The notes under the pieces: generated by a model
The model's input: the letters and a program-made list of their open reading frames with translations, nothing else
Database searches by the model: none
What the model was told of the DNA's origin: nothing
Shown: piece by piece, positions 37,575 to 48,218 of the stretch
Numbering within the stretch: position 1 is the stretch's first letter
How the letters are laid out: every line of letters starts with the position of its first letter
Program-made: the position numbers and the translations under genes
NCBI GenBank assembly: GCA_016858145.1
Contig: JAEHOE010000132.1
Coordinates: forward strand, 186,001 to 250,000
Direction: 5' to 3'
DNA: 64,000 bases
Source of the DNA: Edaphochlamys debaryana
Taxonomy: Eukaryota; Chlorophyta; Chlorophyceae; Chlamydomonadales

Positions 37575-37672
37575 CTACACCACCTCTCCCTGCCCCTCCT
37601 CCGCCTCCCCCTCCGCCTCCGCGGCGATCGTGCAGACGCTGGTGAGCGAGCACCTCGACCTGCACCCCTCGG
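37480..37672 (-). repeat. echo of the terminal exon region of the Cys-rich gene
   Basis: The plus-strand word GTGCAGACGCTGGTGAGCGA at 37630 recurs, with a single C substitution (CTCGTGAGCG), at 37491; flanks match for about 40 nt, offset 139 bp. Confidence 0.82.
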
Positions 37673-40205
37673 GCAGCGCAAAGGCCTCGTCGGGCGGGGG
37701 CCCGGCCGCGAAGGAGTCGGGCCACAGCGACTGGCGGTCGTTGGGCTCCTGGTCCAGCTCCAGGGGGATCTGGGCCTCGTCGGCTGACGTGTACCTGACA
37801 GGGGGGGAGGGGGGAGAGGGGAGGGGGGTGAAAGGGGGGCGGGGGAAGGGGGGGGAAGGGGGGGCGGGGGAAGGAGCGTGACTAACGGCAGCCAGGCAGT
37901 ACACGGCACCATCCACAACGCGCACACCCCAGGCCCCGCCCGGGCCCACCCCGCCCCGCACCAGGCCCGCCCCAGGCCCGCACCAGTAGTTGGGCTGCAG
38001 ACCATCCTGGCGCCACTTGTACGCCGGCATGCCCTGCGGGTACCAGAGGGGACGCGGGTTTGGGGGTGGGATGAGCTGTGAACTTACCATGACCCATCCC
38101 CAATTCCCGGGCCGCCCGGCCCCCCACACCCACGCGAAGGAAGGACCCCCAGCCCTGCCCCCATTGCCCTGACCCATCCCCAATTCCCGGGCCACCCGGC
38201 ACCCGTCGCCCGGCTTCCTCTGGCCCCGCCTCCGCCGCTCGCACCCACCGCAACTGCCCCTGGACAAGGGCAGCTTAGCCTTGGCCCCCCGTCCCTGCCC
38301 CCAGGACGCTCGCCCCAGCACCCCTCGCCCTGGCCCCGCGCCCCAATCCCCCTGCCCTGACCCCTCCTTTCCCCTTCCAGCGAAACCCCCACCCCCACCC
38401 ACGCGAAGGGTGACCGTGCCCTGGAAGGCGGCCCCCGTGAGCCACCTGCGGGGGATGGAGGGAGGCACGTGGGGTGAGAAGCTCGCAGGCCCCCGCCTCC
38501 GTAGCCCGTGGGGTCAGGGACCTTGGTACCCGTGCCAGTGCAGCCCTCAACCCACGCTTCCGCCGGGGGCCTGCATGGGTGCGTCTCGAATGAACCGTCT
38601 TTCTCCGGCCATGTAACGTGCTATAGCGATCGTGCCAACCCCCTCTCCAGTTGCAGCCTCCACGCACGCAAGGATCCGGCCAAAGGCCCGACTCTTTGCG
38701 CCCCAAGATGAAGCCCGGCCCCTCCCCGTGCCTCCCACGCTACACTGCCGTACGCACGTGGGCGCCAGGATGCCGCAGCCCTTGGCTGCCGTACAGCACA
38801 GGCAGCACTCGCCCAGGTCGGGGAACACCAGGTACCTGCCGTACGGTACGGGGCCAAGGAAACCGGGGGTCCAAGGCACAGGGTCTCAAGATCTCAGATA
38901 CAGCGACAGAGACATTCAGGTTCAGGACAATCAGGCTCAGGACATTCAGGCGTTCCCAACGGCACGTGCTGATGCACTGTGTTGCTTCCAACCCTACCGT
39001 CTCCCACCCAAGCGCAGCCCAGGCCCTGCATTGCGGCAACGCTAAACTGCCTCCATGCCCCAGCCCCCTCCGGTTGCCGACCATCCATCCCCACGTCCCC
39101 CGGATCTTGCCCACTGCGCTACGCTTCAACAAGTCCTAGCCCCCTTCACCCCCTGTAGCCCACACGCAGCACAATCCCTTCCCGACGGCCACCCTCTCAA
39201 CCGCACCCCCCCTCGTTCCCCACCTGTTGCCCTCCACCACGATGTGCGAGCAGGGCGTCTCCGTGAAGGGGTGGATGGAGCCGCAGTAGCGGTCGCCCTG
39301 GCCGTTGTCCCGGTGGATGGCCTCGCGCAGGCCGAGCGCGTCATAGTGCCTGGGAAGGGGTGATGGGGGAAAGGGGCGAAAGCAGTGTCGAGTGAACGAG
39401 GGTGGATGGCCTCGCGCAGGCTAGGTTGGGAATCAAGGGTTGGGAGTGGCGGACAATACGGGGGGCAGGGGTGGTGCTAGGCTGTGTCGAAGCTCACGAT
39501 GGGGGCGTGGCGGTACCTGGGGGCAGGCACAAGGAGACCAGGAAGGATTCAGGGGGGGTTGGAAAGAGGATTCAGGGGGAGGGAGGGGAGGTAAGGGATG
39601 GGAAGGACGGGGATGGGGGCGATGAGGACGGCCTGTCGGGTTGGGGCAGGCGAGCCTGGGACGGAGGACCCCTGCCGCAATGTGCCTTCGCACGGCCTGG
39701 CAGGGTCGTTTAGAGCGAGTGAGGGGGCGTGCGCATGTAGCCTGGCAAGCACGAGGAAGGCCTGAGCGCCGCGGGGTTGGGGACGGGTGGGGCCGTTGAG
39801 CTGGGAAGGCGACAGAAGTTGTGTGTGTGGGGGGGGGGGAAAGGGTTTCGGCTGGGGAGCCGACTGCCTTTGCTCGCAGGCCCGAAAGCCTCAGGGGGGG
39901 TTGGGTGAAGGGTTTCGGCTGGGGCGCCGAGTGCCCTTCGCTGACAGGCCCGAAAGCCCCGGCGTTGGTTGCGCCACGGACAACCGGGCAGCTTGATTGC
40001 AGGCTCACCATGTTCCCTCGGTGTGCTTGGTGCTGAATATCTTGGTGGTCTCGTTGAACCTAATGCTGAACTGCTTGTACCAGAAAGGCTCCGGCGCGTC
40101 CATTGCTGACTTGGCGCCCGGACGCACTGCAGTCGCGACACCGAGAAGTAGCGCAAAACAGCATGCGCACAAGGCAGCTACGTGTGGCAGATGTGTCCGT
40201 GCCAT
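37575..40205 (-). CDS. secreted cysteine-rich protein, unknown (possibly ependymin-related fold)
   Basis: Six exons: 40205-40009, 39349-39224, 38835-38758, 38445-38403, 38033-37984, 37794-37575; 237 aa. A signal peptide is clear (AALCACCFALLLGVATAV). Mature segments include PFWYKQFSIRFNETTKIFST, HYDALGLREAIHRDNGQGDR, an unusual ECCLCC cluster in RYLVFPDLGECCLCCTAAKG, and GMPAYKWRQDGLQPNYW. The order of a beta-type extracellular domain with Cys pairs and a late WLTGAAFQGTV recalls ependymin/LVN1.2-type proteins, but I cannot confirm this. The last exon runs to a Glu/Gly tail, and the true end may be spliced differently because 37480-37530 echoes 37625-37670. Expect secretion or a vacuolar/lysosomal lumen. 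Confidence 0.72.
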
Positions 40206-41064
40206 CGCTGAAGCTGCTTGCTGGCGAGCTGCTTGGGCTGCAGTGAAGAGCAACGTCTATAGTTGTTTTGAGCAACTCGCGGCTGTGACGAGCTGTGGGC
40301 CCCGGGCCTAGAGCCGCAGCTTGCGAAGCGATGAGCCGTGTCTGTGTTTCGGCACGATGGCCCCGCCGTTCCCCCGCTGGTCAACTGCCAACACCCACAT
40401 CGCGACCCCCGGCCCAGACCGGCACCCAGGAGTGCCGCAACACTGGCAGCTGGTCTCCGTCGCTCACACGAGCGCTTGCCAGTCAAAGGCCAACGTGCAG
40501 CAACACAGCCAAAGCGCGTTACACATGCCCGGCCAAGCACCAACGCGTGGGGCTCAATAACGTGTCTGTCTGCCTATGCGTGCCTCCCATCCCCGCAGGC
40601 GTTCACCCAAGCGCTCCACGCCACCCTGCCGCCGCGAATACCGTCAAACCCAAGTCAGGCCGTGCACGCGTGGGGTGGCCTCCCCACCGTGACCAGCGGC
40701 CTCCCCACATCCTAGGGCCCCCGTGCGCACTGCACGGCCCCTCACCCGCCAAGTATCTCTCCCTCCAAGCAGCCGCCTCAAGAGGTCGCTCCCCGCGGGC
40801 GCCACGTGTCCGTTCCACGCGGCAACCTCGGCAGCGGCTGGCAACCACCAGCTCGACCCGGAAAACTGAGCCAGCGTGCGCCAGCGCCTCGCCGCCAGGA
40901 AAATGCCCCGGTGCGCTCAAGCTCCTCGCCTCTTCCATCCACGGGCAGCGCTTCGCCGCACGGCTTGCCAAGCTCGCTGGCACGGCCATGACGGCGCTCC
41001 CCTCCCGCTCCAGCTCCTGCTCCAGCTCCAGGCCGCTGCTGCTCCAGCAAGCTATATGAAGAGC

Positions 41065-41574
41065 TTAATCCACAATCTCGCCGGTCTTAATGAGGTAGCG
41101 GACCTTCTTGCCGGCCTCATTGACCTTGTGGCCCACCCGGCTGCGCACGCCCTTCTCCTTGGAGTAAAGCATGACGTTGGAGTGGTGGATAGGGAACTCC
41201 TGGGTCTTGATTTGCCCAGTCTCGTTCTCCATCTTGGGCTTCAGGTGCTTCTGGCCCTGGTTCACGCCCTCCACGACCACCTTGCCCTTCTTGGTGAGCA
41301 CCTTGACGATGGTGCCCACCTTGCCCTTGTCCTTGCCAGCAATGACCTGGACGGTGTCGCCCTTCTTCACATGCATAGGGACGCGCAGAGCGCGGCCGCT
41401 GGGGCCGACCTCGTGGTGCTCCCACTTGCGACCGCCGCCGATCTTCGGCAGGTCACCGTAAGCAGCGACTACATGCGTGGTGGTGGCGACGGGCAGCCGG
41501 CGGGGAGCGGCGGCCTTGCCCAGCCCCACACGGCTCCCAAGGAAAGCGCCCCGAGCGCTGAGCAGCGAGGCCAT
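41065..41574 (-). CDS. PRPL24: plastid 50S ribosomal protein L24, nuclear-encoded
   Basis: Single exon, 169 aa. The N-terminus ([20 protein letters not shown], then [18 protein letters not shown]) is a chloroplast transit peptide. The mature part carries the KOW-type signature of L24: [36 protein letters not shown] and [20 protein letters not shown]. It assembles early into the large subunit of the chloroplast ribosome. The lack of introns and the strong codon bias distinguish it from its neighbours. It is divergent from the gene at 42143. Confidence 0.96.
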   Translation of the reverse strand: MASLLSARGAFLGSRVGLGKAAAPRRLPVATTTHVVAAYGDLPKIGGGRKWEHHEVGPSGRALRVPMHVKKGDTVQVIAGKDKGKVGTIVKVLTKKGKVVVEGVNQGQKHLKPKMENETGQIKTQEFPIHHSNVMLYSKEKGVRSRVGHKVNEAGKKVRYLIKTGEIVD

Positions 41575-42142
41575 CCTACTGTTGTGTAGGCTCCTACAGT
41601 AAAACGGGGTGAAGGAGGCTGGCCTAGGACAAGGTCACACACCGGGGAAGCGACGCACCGAGTTGTGGCTGGCTCGCATGGAGCGACCGCGATGCAGGCC
41701 CTCCCCCAACTTCCCCGTTCCCCGCCCTCGCTGTCTGCGTTACTGTGCATGCTGAAACAATTCATCACACGGATTGGGTCGCACGACCGGCACCATAGCT
41801 TGCCGACTTGCACCCCAGCACTCTTCCAATTTTCGCGCGAAAGGCCGTCCCGAGCACGGTTCTGGCTCTCTACAACAATAACATAGCTAGGGCAAAAAGC
41901 TTTAGCCGCAGCTCGAGGGCCAAATACTTTAACCCGGAGCGCGAAACCACCTGTTGAGGACGCGTGAGCGCACACGGGCCCGCCCAGCTCTGCAATCAGT
42001 GGCCAAGGACTCGCTACGCGCACCAGAGGCGATCGGGGAACCCTCTGCTCCAACACGAGGCTCCAACCGGGGCCAAACTCCTCATTTCTGCGCGGCGTCG
42101 CGACCCCGCGCTTGCTGGACGCGACTACGCTGGCAGCCTAGC
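41575..42142. promoter_or_regulatory. bidirectional promoter region, L24 / unknown gene
   Basis: 568 bp between divergent start codons. 41740-41940 is less GC-rich than its surroundings. No clear TATA box seen. Confidence 0.4.
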
Positions 42143-45100
42143 ATGGCGCCCGTCGCCAAGGTTTTGGGCGCGGGAGGCCTGCTGGCGGGGCTTCTCGCGG
42201 CGCTCTCGCGGTGAGCCCGCTTGCCCCAACCGCGCTCCCGCCAAACGGCCACCGGCACGCGCCAGTCCGTCCCCACAGCCTCCCATCCAGGTTCCCCCTC
42301 CGTCCCCGCGCAGGCTCACCCGGCGAAAACGCAAAGCGCCCCCGCAGCCGGCGGCCAGCGAGGAGGGGCCCTCGACGTCCGCGGCCGCGCAGGAGGGGCC
42401 CCGGCTCCGATACCCAACCGCCGCGCGGACCAGCTTTGTGCTCAGCAGGTGCGAAGCCCCGCAGCCCCAACCGCGATAGTCTCGCGCAAACAAGAGCTAT
42501 CTATGTCTGTGGGGCCCGATTGGGGTGTATGGGGGTTGCGGCTGGGGGTACCGGGGTCTGGGCCCCACCCGGGTACCGACCCTACCCTGCAGATCGAGGC
42601 CTTCCCGTTGTCCACCCCCCTCCCCTTCCCCTTCCGCCTCCCCCGGTCATGCCATTCCTATCAGCCCCCAACCCCTCCCCCCGCCGGCCTCTGACCCTTC
42701 TCCCCACGCCCCCGCCATCCCGGCAGCCCCCACCACCCAGCCACCCATCCGCCCCAGTCCCACCCCACAACCACACCCACCCACCTACCCCCAACCTTCC
42801 CTCTCCTGAACCCCCCCCCCTCCCCCGGCCCCCACAGGACCCTGGGTCTGGACGGGGGCCGCAGCAGCGATGTGTCGTGCTCCGCCCCCGGCGCCGCCTC
42901 CTCCTCGGGGGGGCTGCTGTCGCGGGTGCTGGGGCGGCCGTCGGAGTCGCTGGAGTCGGGCGTGAGCGTGTCAGGTGGGGCTGGCGTTGGGGGGGGTGGT
43001 TGTTGCTTGGGAGGGGGGAAGGCGCGGTGGAGATGAGAGAAGGGGGCGGGGGAGATGAGAGAAGGGGGCCGGGGAAATTTGGCAGGGCGTGGGCTTAGTA
43101 GGTGGGGTTCGCAGTGGCCGGGGGCCGTTGGGGGAGGGGCGCCTATTGGGACTGCAGGGGGGTTACGCTGGGTGTGGAGCTTCTGCGGGGCGTCAGGCGG
43201 GGCCTCAGGTGGGGCGTGGAGCCTCCTCAGTTGGGGCAAGAGGGTCGATATAACCTTCAAGGGGGCCGGGGCAGGCGAAGGGGCGGGCCGGGGGCGGGTC
43301 GGAGGAAGGGCGGAGTACGGTCTGGGCGCCTCTCTGAGAGGCTGGAGTGGGGCGGGGGCATGAGCGGTAAGGGGGTGGACCCGGGGGGTGGGGGAGGTGG
43401 GGGGCTGCACGTATAGGCCGGGCAGGGCAGCAGCGCTGTGGGTGGGCTGTGTGGGGGGCCTGCTGGAGTGGCCAGGGGCGGGAGGTGGAGCTGGGAAGAG
43501 GAGCACGGGCGGGCCGATGGGGCAGATGGCAGCAGTGTGGCAGGCGGGCCTCTGGTGGGGCTTGGGGGTGGCGAGAGAGGAATAGCTGCGCTTGCTCGAG
43601 GGCAGGGTCCGCCTTGAGTCGGGCGTTACGGATGCAGGGAGGGTGGCCTGCCGGGGTGATCTAGGAGGTGGGCGTTGGCCGGAACAGGCGGGGAGGGGTC
43701 AGCGGCCAGAGAGTCAGGGGCCAGGGGGTGGGGGGCAAAGGACTCTGGGAGGGTCTGTATGAGAAGGGTGCGTTGTCGGGCAGCCCTTTCTTGTGCTAGG
43801 GTGCATCAGCAGTAGTTGATGTGGGGTTTGCTAGCGAGAGGCAGGTGCAGGGCCTGAAGAAACGAGGGTGACGTTGTAGCAGTTGGGGTGGAGGGCCAAG
43901 CGGGGTCCCTCTACCAAGTTTTCTGGCCGCTCTGGTCCCCCCTAAGAGGCTCGGGTGGGTTTGCTGGCCTCACTCCCTGCTCCGCTCGGTCCTTATGACG
44001 CAGGCGAGACCGCCGCCAGCAGTACGGCAGGCGGCGGCGAGGAGTACGACAGCAGTGAGGAGCAGGACACGGCGGAGGGCAGCCCCGAGTCGCGGACGTC
44101 GGGGTACGGCAAGGTGCGTACGGCAGGGTGACCCGTCCCACATGTCCGTCCTGCCCCTAGGACGCCGACAGGGGGCCAACACAGGCGGTGGCAGGCAGGG
44201 TGGGCCATGTCACCCATGTGCGCAAACCGTCGCCCGTGCCTTGCCAGGCCTCCCGTGCCTCCCTCCCGGCGGCCTGCCTGCGCTCCTTCATGGCCCCCTT
44301 CTCCCGCACGGCGCCCCCGTGCCGCAAAACACACACGCTTTTCCCCCGCTCCCCCCGCCCCCTCTCTTCCCCTCAGTCCGACAGGGCCCGGCTGGTGGAC
44401 ATGTGGATCGAGTCCGCGCTCCTGGTCTCACGCGACCTGCGCCTTGACAAGCGCCACTTTGACCGCACCACGCGCCAGAACCTCAAGAAGATGCGGCCCG
44501 CGTCGGCGCAGGTGCGGGGCGCAGGGCTCGTGTTTCGCGCTGCGTTTTTATGGCAGAGGCGGGGCAGTTCGTGTGGCTCGGGGCGGGGTTAGCTGGGACT
44601 GGGTGGTTGCTCGCGCGGGCTGGCAGAGGCGGGATGGCCGATGTCTGGCAAAGTGACGCGGTCCCGCTCTGTCCCGCTCTGTGGTTCTGGAGCTCAGCAA
44701 CCAGCACGCCTCCTCCCCTCCCCTCCCCTCCCCTCCCCTCCCCGTCCTCATCCCGCTTCCTGCCCTCCCCTCCCAGCTCATTCTGTCGGACATTGCGGAC
44801 CGATCCTGGGAGGGCATCCTGGACATCGCCAAGGAGGTGCACCGCCTCGTGTCGCACGCCAAGGCCCAAGACAAATTCGCCTCGTCATCCGCATCCGCCG
44901 GCCCCGGCCCCAACTCCAGCTCGGGTCCTGGGCTACAGCCGACAGGGGGTGCCGGTGTCGGTGGGGGTGGGGGAGGTGGTGGAGGCGGTGTGGGTGTGAT
45001 GGGGATCGTGGGGCCGGCGGGGTCGAGCGTGGGGCAGGCGCAGGCGGGGCCGGGGTCGTGGGGCGGTGCGTCGGTGGGGTCAGGCGGGGGCTCGGTGTCA

Positions 45101-45289
45101 AGGCCAGGGTCAGGGCTGCTCCCTGGGCCGGGGTCGACGCAAGGGGGCGTGGGGGCGATGGGCTCGGGCGGGGGCTTGGGGACAGGGGCAGGCGCAGGGC
45201 CGGGCCAGGCGGCGGTGGGGGGCGTGTCGGTGACGGCGCTGCTCGCGTCGGGGGGGCGGAGCGGCGGGGGCGCGGCGGCGGTTCTGTGA
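42143..45289 (+). CDS. unknown protein with short helical core and Gly/Ser-rich tail
   Basis: Six exons: 42143-42210, 42314-42448, 42838-42974, 44004-44113, 44377-44511, 44777-45289; 365 aa, phases consistent. I do not recognise it. The start MAPVAKVLGAGGLLAGLLAAL looks like a signal anchor or short transit segment, followed by basic RLTRRKRKAPP. Two exons are disordered and acidic (EEYDSSEEQDTAEGSPESR). The conserved-looking part is RARLVDMWIESALLVSRDLR through RTTRQNLKKMRPASAQLILS and SWEGILDIAKEVHRLVSHAK, probably helical. The final 130 residues are Gly/Ser/Ala runs. The long intron 3 (42975-44003) is G-rich with no second gene visible. Confidence 0.68.
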
Positions 45290-48218
45290 CACGCGAGCGA
45301 CTTCGTCCGAGGGCTCTGCGCCCGGAGCCATGCCTCTCGGGGCCCTGCCCGTCCCTATCCCGCCTCCATGCATGCTTCCCACGCGACGAGCCTCTGGCCA
45401 GCGCTCTAGCCCCTAGCCCCCTACCCGGCTTCTGGCTGACTCCTGTCCAGCGCTCCGGCCTATACCCAGCCAGTGTTCAACCATCTCATGTCCCGCCCGG
45501 GATCAGCCTGCGGCGCTGCGCAAATGTAAGACCACGAGGCCGTTTGCCAAGGCGCGTTGGTCAAGCACTCAGGGTGGCTGACTGGCTGCAAGGAGGGGCC
45601 CATGCGTGACCTCGATTATCCCGTCCGTACGGCTTCCGTACAGGGCTGGACCCTGCCCAGTACCGCCCGGCCCCCGTCCGAAGCCAGGCGGTGTCTGTTT
45701 ACCGTTACAGGTATGCGTGGGAACGTCAGGCAGAGCGCCGGCAACGCCACTTATGCATGAAGAATACCTTGGGCGAGCGCAGCACAACGAGCCAGTTGTA
45801 AGCCGGTATGCGCTCCCTAGAACATGCACCCCAGCTCTTTATCCCTTGAGCAACGTTATGGTTCCATGGGTGGGGCCGCTGACGCCAGGATGACGCCCTT
45901 GGCCCCGCCTGCTCATCAATACCGCATTGGACGGAAGTAATTTTACCCGATCACAACCGTCTATCGACAGAGCGCGGGCACACCACGAAGACGGACAGGC
46001 AGTAGCGGACAACAGCAGATAAAGTGAACCGACGATGACAACCGCGCAGCGACGGATGGGCACGACTCCAAAGCGCTCTAACGTATTGGGAGTCAACCGG
46101 CTCAGGAACAGGCACACGACGCGCACAACACACCCAGACGACGGTGTCGAGCGACTTGACACGCGGACCAAGTGCGCTTCACACCACAACACGCAGGGGC
46201 TTCTCAATCTCGTACGAGCGCCCTCGGCCGGAGCTGCAGCGAAATCAGGCAACAGCCGGCAAGCTTCGAGGCAAACTCTCTCTCCAAAAGTACGGACGTC
46301 GGAGGCCCCCAAAGCTTTCGACTCAAGCAGTCGGATACCGGGAACGCTAAGTGAGGGTGAGGGGCATTGGACTCCCGGTGACCGACTCTGCAACCCACGC
46401 CCAGACCAACTTACATCGCATTCCGCGCCTCGACGCCCATGACCCTTCACGCTGTCAAGACTGCATTGCACATACACACGCAGTTGCAATAGCACACATC
46501 ACTGATCCCACACAGTCAACGCGCAGCAATCTTCTACCTTTTGTTGATGTCTTCGCAAACTCGGGTACGGAAGTGTACACCCGGAAAGAACACTGAATCC
46601 CCGATGCGTGCTATCTGTTGAATAGCAACAGCCCACGTGACATGTCTTTGATAAGGCCCCATTCTTGCCGTGCCATGCGTAGACGTACCGCCAAGCCACA
46701 CACAGCCTCCAAACCACACCCCTGCCCGTGTCCGTCAAACCCCCGGGTGATACATTCAACAGCGTGCAGCGACCTCACTCCTCCTGAGAGCTGTTGCAAA
46801 GCGGCGATCGCTCACGTGACATTGCCTTCAGCTGACCTCACACTCCATCCTCTTTGAAAGCCTTTTCGCGGCGCATTTATGTGTCGTACAGTGCTGTGCC
46901 CTGTAAGTGCCGCCCGCTATGAGAATGCTTCCTCTCTTTTTTGAGCAACCGCCCAGTCTCGGCCCAGCCGAAATGCCACTGCGGGCAACGGGGCTGCCAC
47001 GACTGCCACTGCCGGGCCCTCTCAGGACTTGCTTGCAGCCCCTCGTCTCAGCCCGTGCGCCCATCGTTTCACGAGCTAGGTAGTCAGGGCTGGCCCCGGC
47101 CCCGTACGCCTCCATCGCCTCCCGCCTGCAGCCGCCCTCCAACGCTGCCGCCTCCCGCCCCGGGCTCTTCCCACCGCGGCAATGTGTGGGGACCAGCCTG
47201 AACCCGGTCAGAACCCAACCGCCGCCGACTTCCGGGCGCCCATGCCGGCAGCTTCACGGCACGGGGGAGCGCAGCGGGGAGGAGCTCCTGCCCACACACC
47301 CCTCGCCCCGCACCGGCCCCAGCAGGGGCTCGACGACCGGCGGCGCACGTCGGGAGGGAGGGCAGCGCGAGGGCAGCCGGCGGCGCCCCGCACGCCCTAC
47401 CCCACGGAGCCGGCACCAGGGCTGGGCGCCTCTCCCTGACCATGGGCTCACCCCTGCAGGTCGAGTAGGCACCGGCGACCGCATGGGGCGGTGCGTAGGA
47501 CGCCGCGCCACAGCCCACGGAGCCCGCGCCCCACGGAGCTTGTCGGCACCAAAGCCGAGCGCCGCCTTGCAACCCCCGCCTTGTGACCCGGCCCCCGAGC
47601 GCCCCTTTGCGGCCTCCGCCTCGAGAGACCGCGCGGTGCAGCGCTCTTGGCTGCCGGCCCCGTGCCGCCGCTTCCCAGCGGCGCCTGCGCCTGGGCCGAA
47701 TGCTTTGGGGCCAGTGCTGTATACTGCCGGCCCCGTGCCGCCGTTGCCTTGGGGAGGCACCTCCTACCCGCCGGCCGCTGCCCGCGGGGCCGTGCCCAGC
47801 AGCCCAGTGGCCGAACCCCGGTTCACTGACGGCCCCCGGGGCCGCGGTGCGCTCAGGGCTTTGTACGACCGCCGGCTCAGCGCCAAGGCCAAGGAACGGG
47901 CTGGCAACGGCGGGCCGCCGCCCCGCGCTGCGGACCTCTCAGAACCTGCCAAGGCCAAGGAGGGGAACGGAAACGGCGGCCGCCGCGCGCCGCCCCGCGC
48001 TGCCGGCCTCGCAGAGGACCGCCCCCTCAGAGCCTCACTGCCAGCGCCGCCCCAGGCAGTGCCCCCTCCCGGCCTCCGCCCCGCCTCGCCTTCCACGCCC
48101 CGAAGCCACCTAAGCTCTCGGCCTCGGCGCCTCACAGCCGCCGGTGGAGGCCGGAGCCTCCGCCCCGCCTTCCACGCCCCGAAGCCGGCGGCGGCCGCTT
48201 CCACGAAGGCCAATCGCC
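45290..48218. other. intergenic, no gene supported
   Basis: 2.9 kb. 45900-46900 is clearly less GC-rich than the rest of the window and has only short frames. 47180-48200 is GC-rich with a 405-codon plus-strand open frame antisense to the end of the bZIP-like gene. That frame has low-complexity Pro/Arg/Ala composition and no domain, so I treat it as non-coding. Confidence 0.5.

Noticed and set aside
36852..37787. 311-codon plus-strand open frame
   Set aside because: Pro/Leu/Ser low complexity produced by C-rich minus-strand intron and 3' sequence of the Cys-rich gene.
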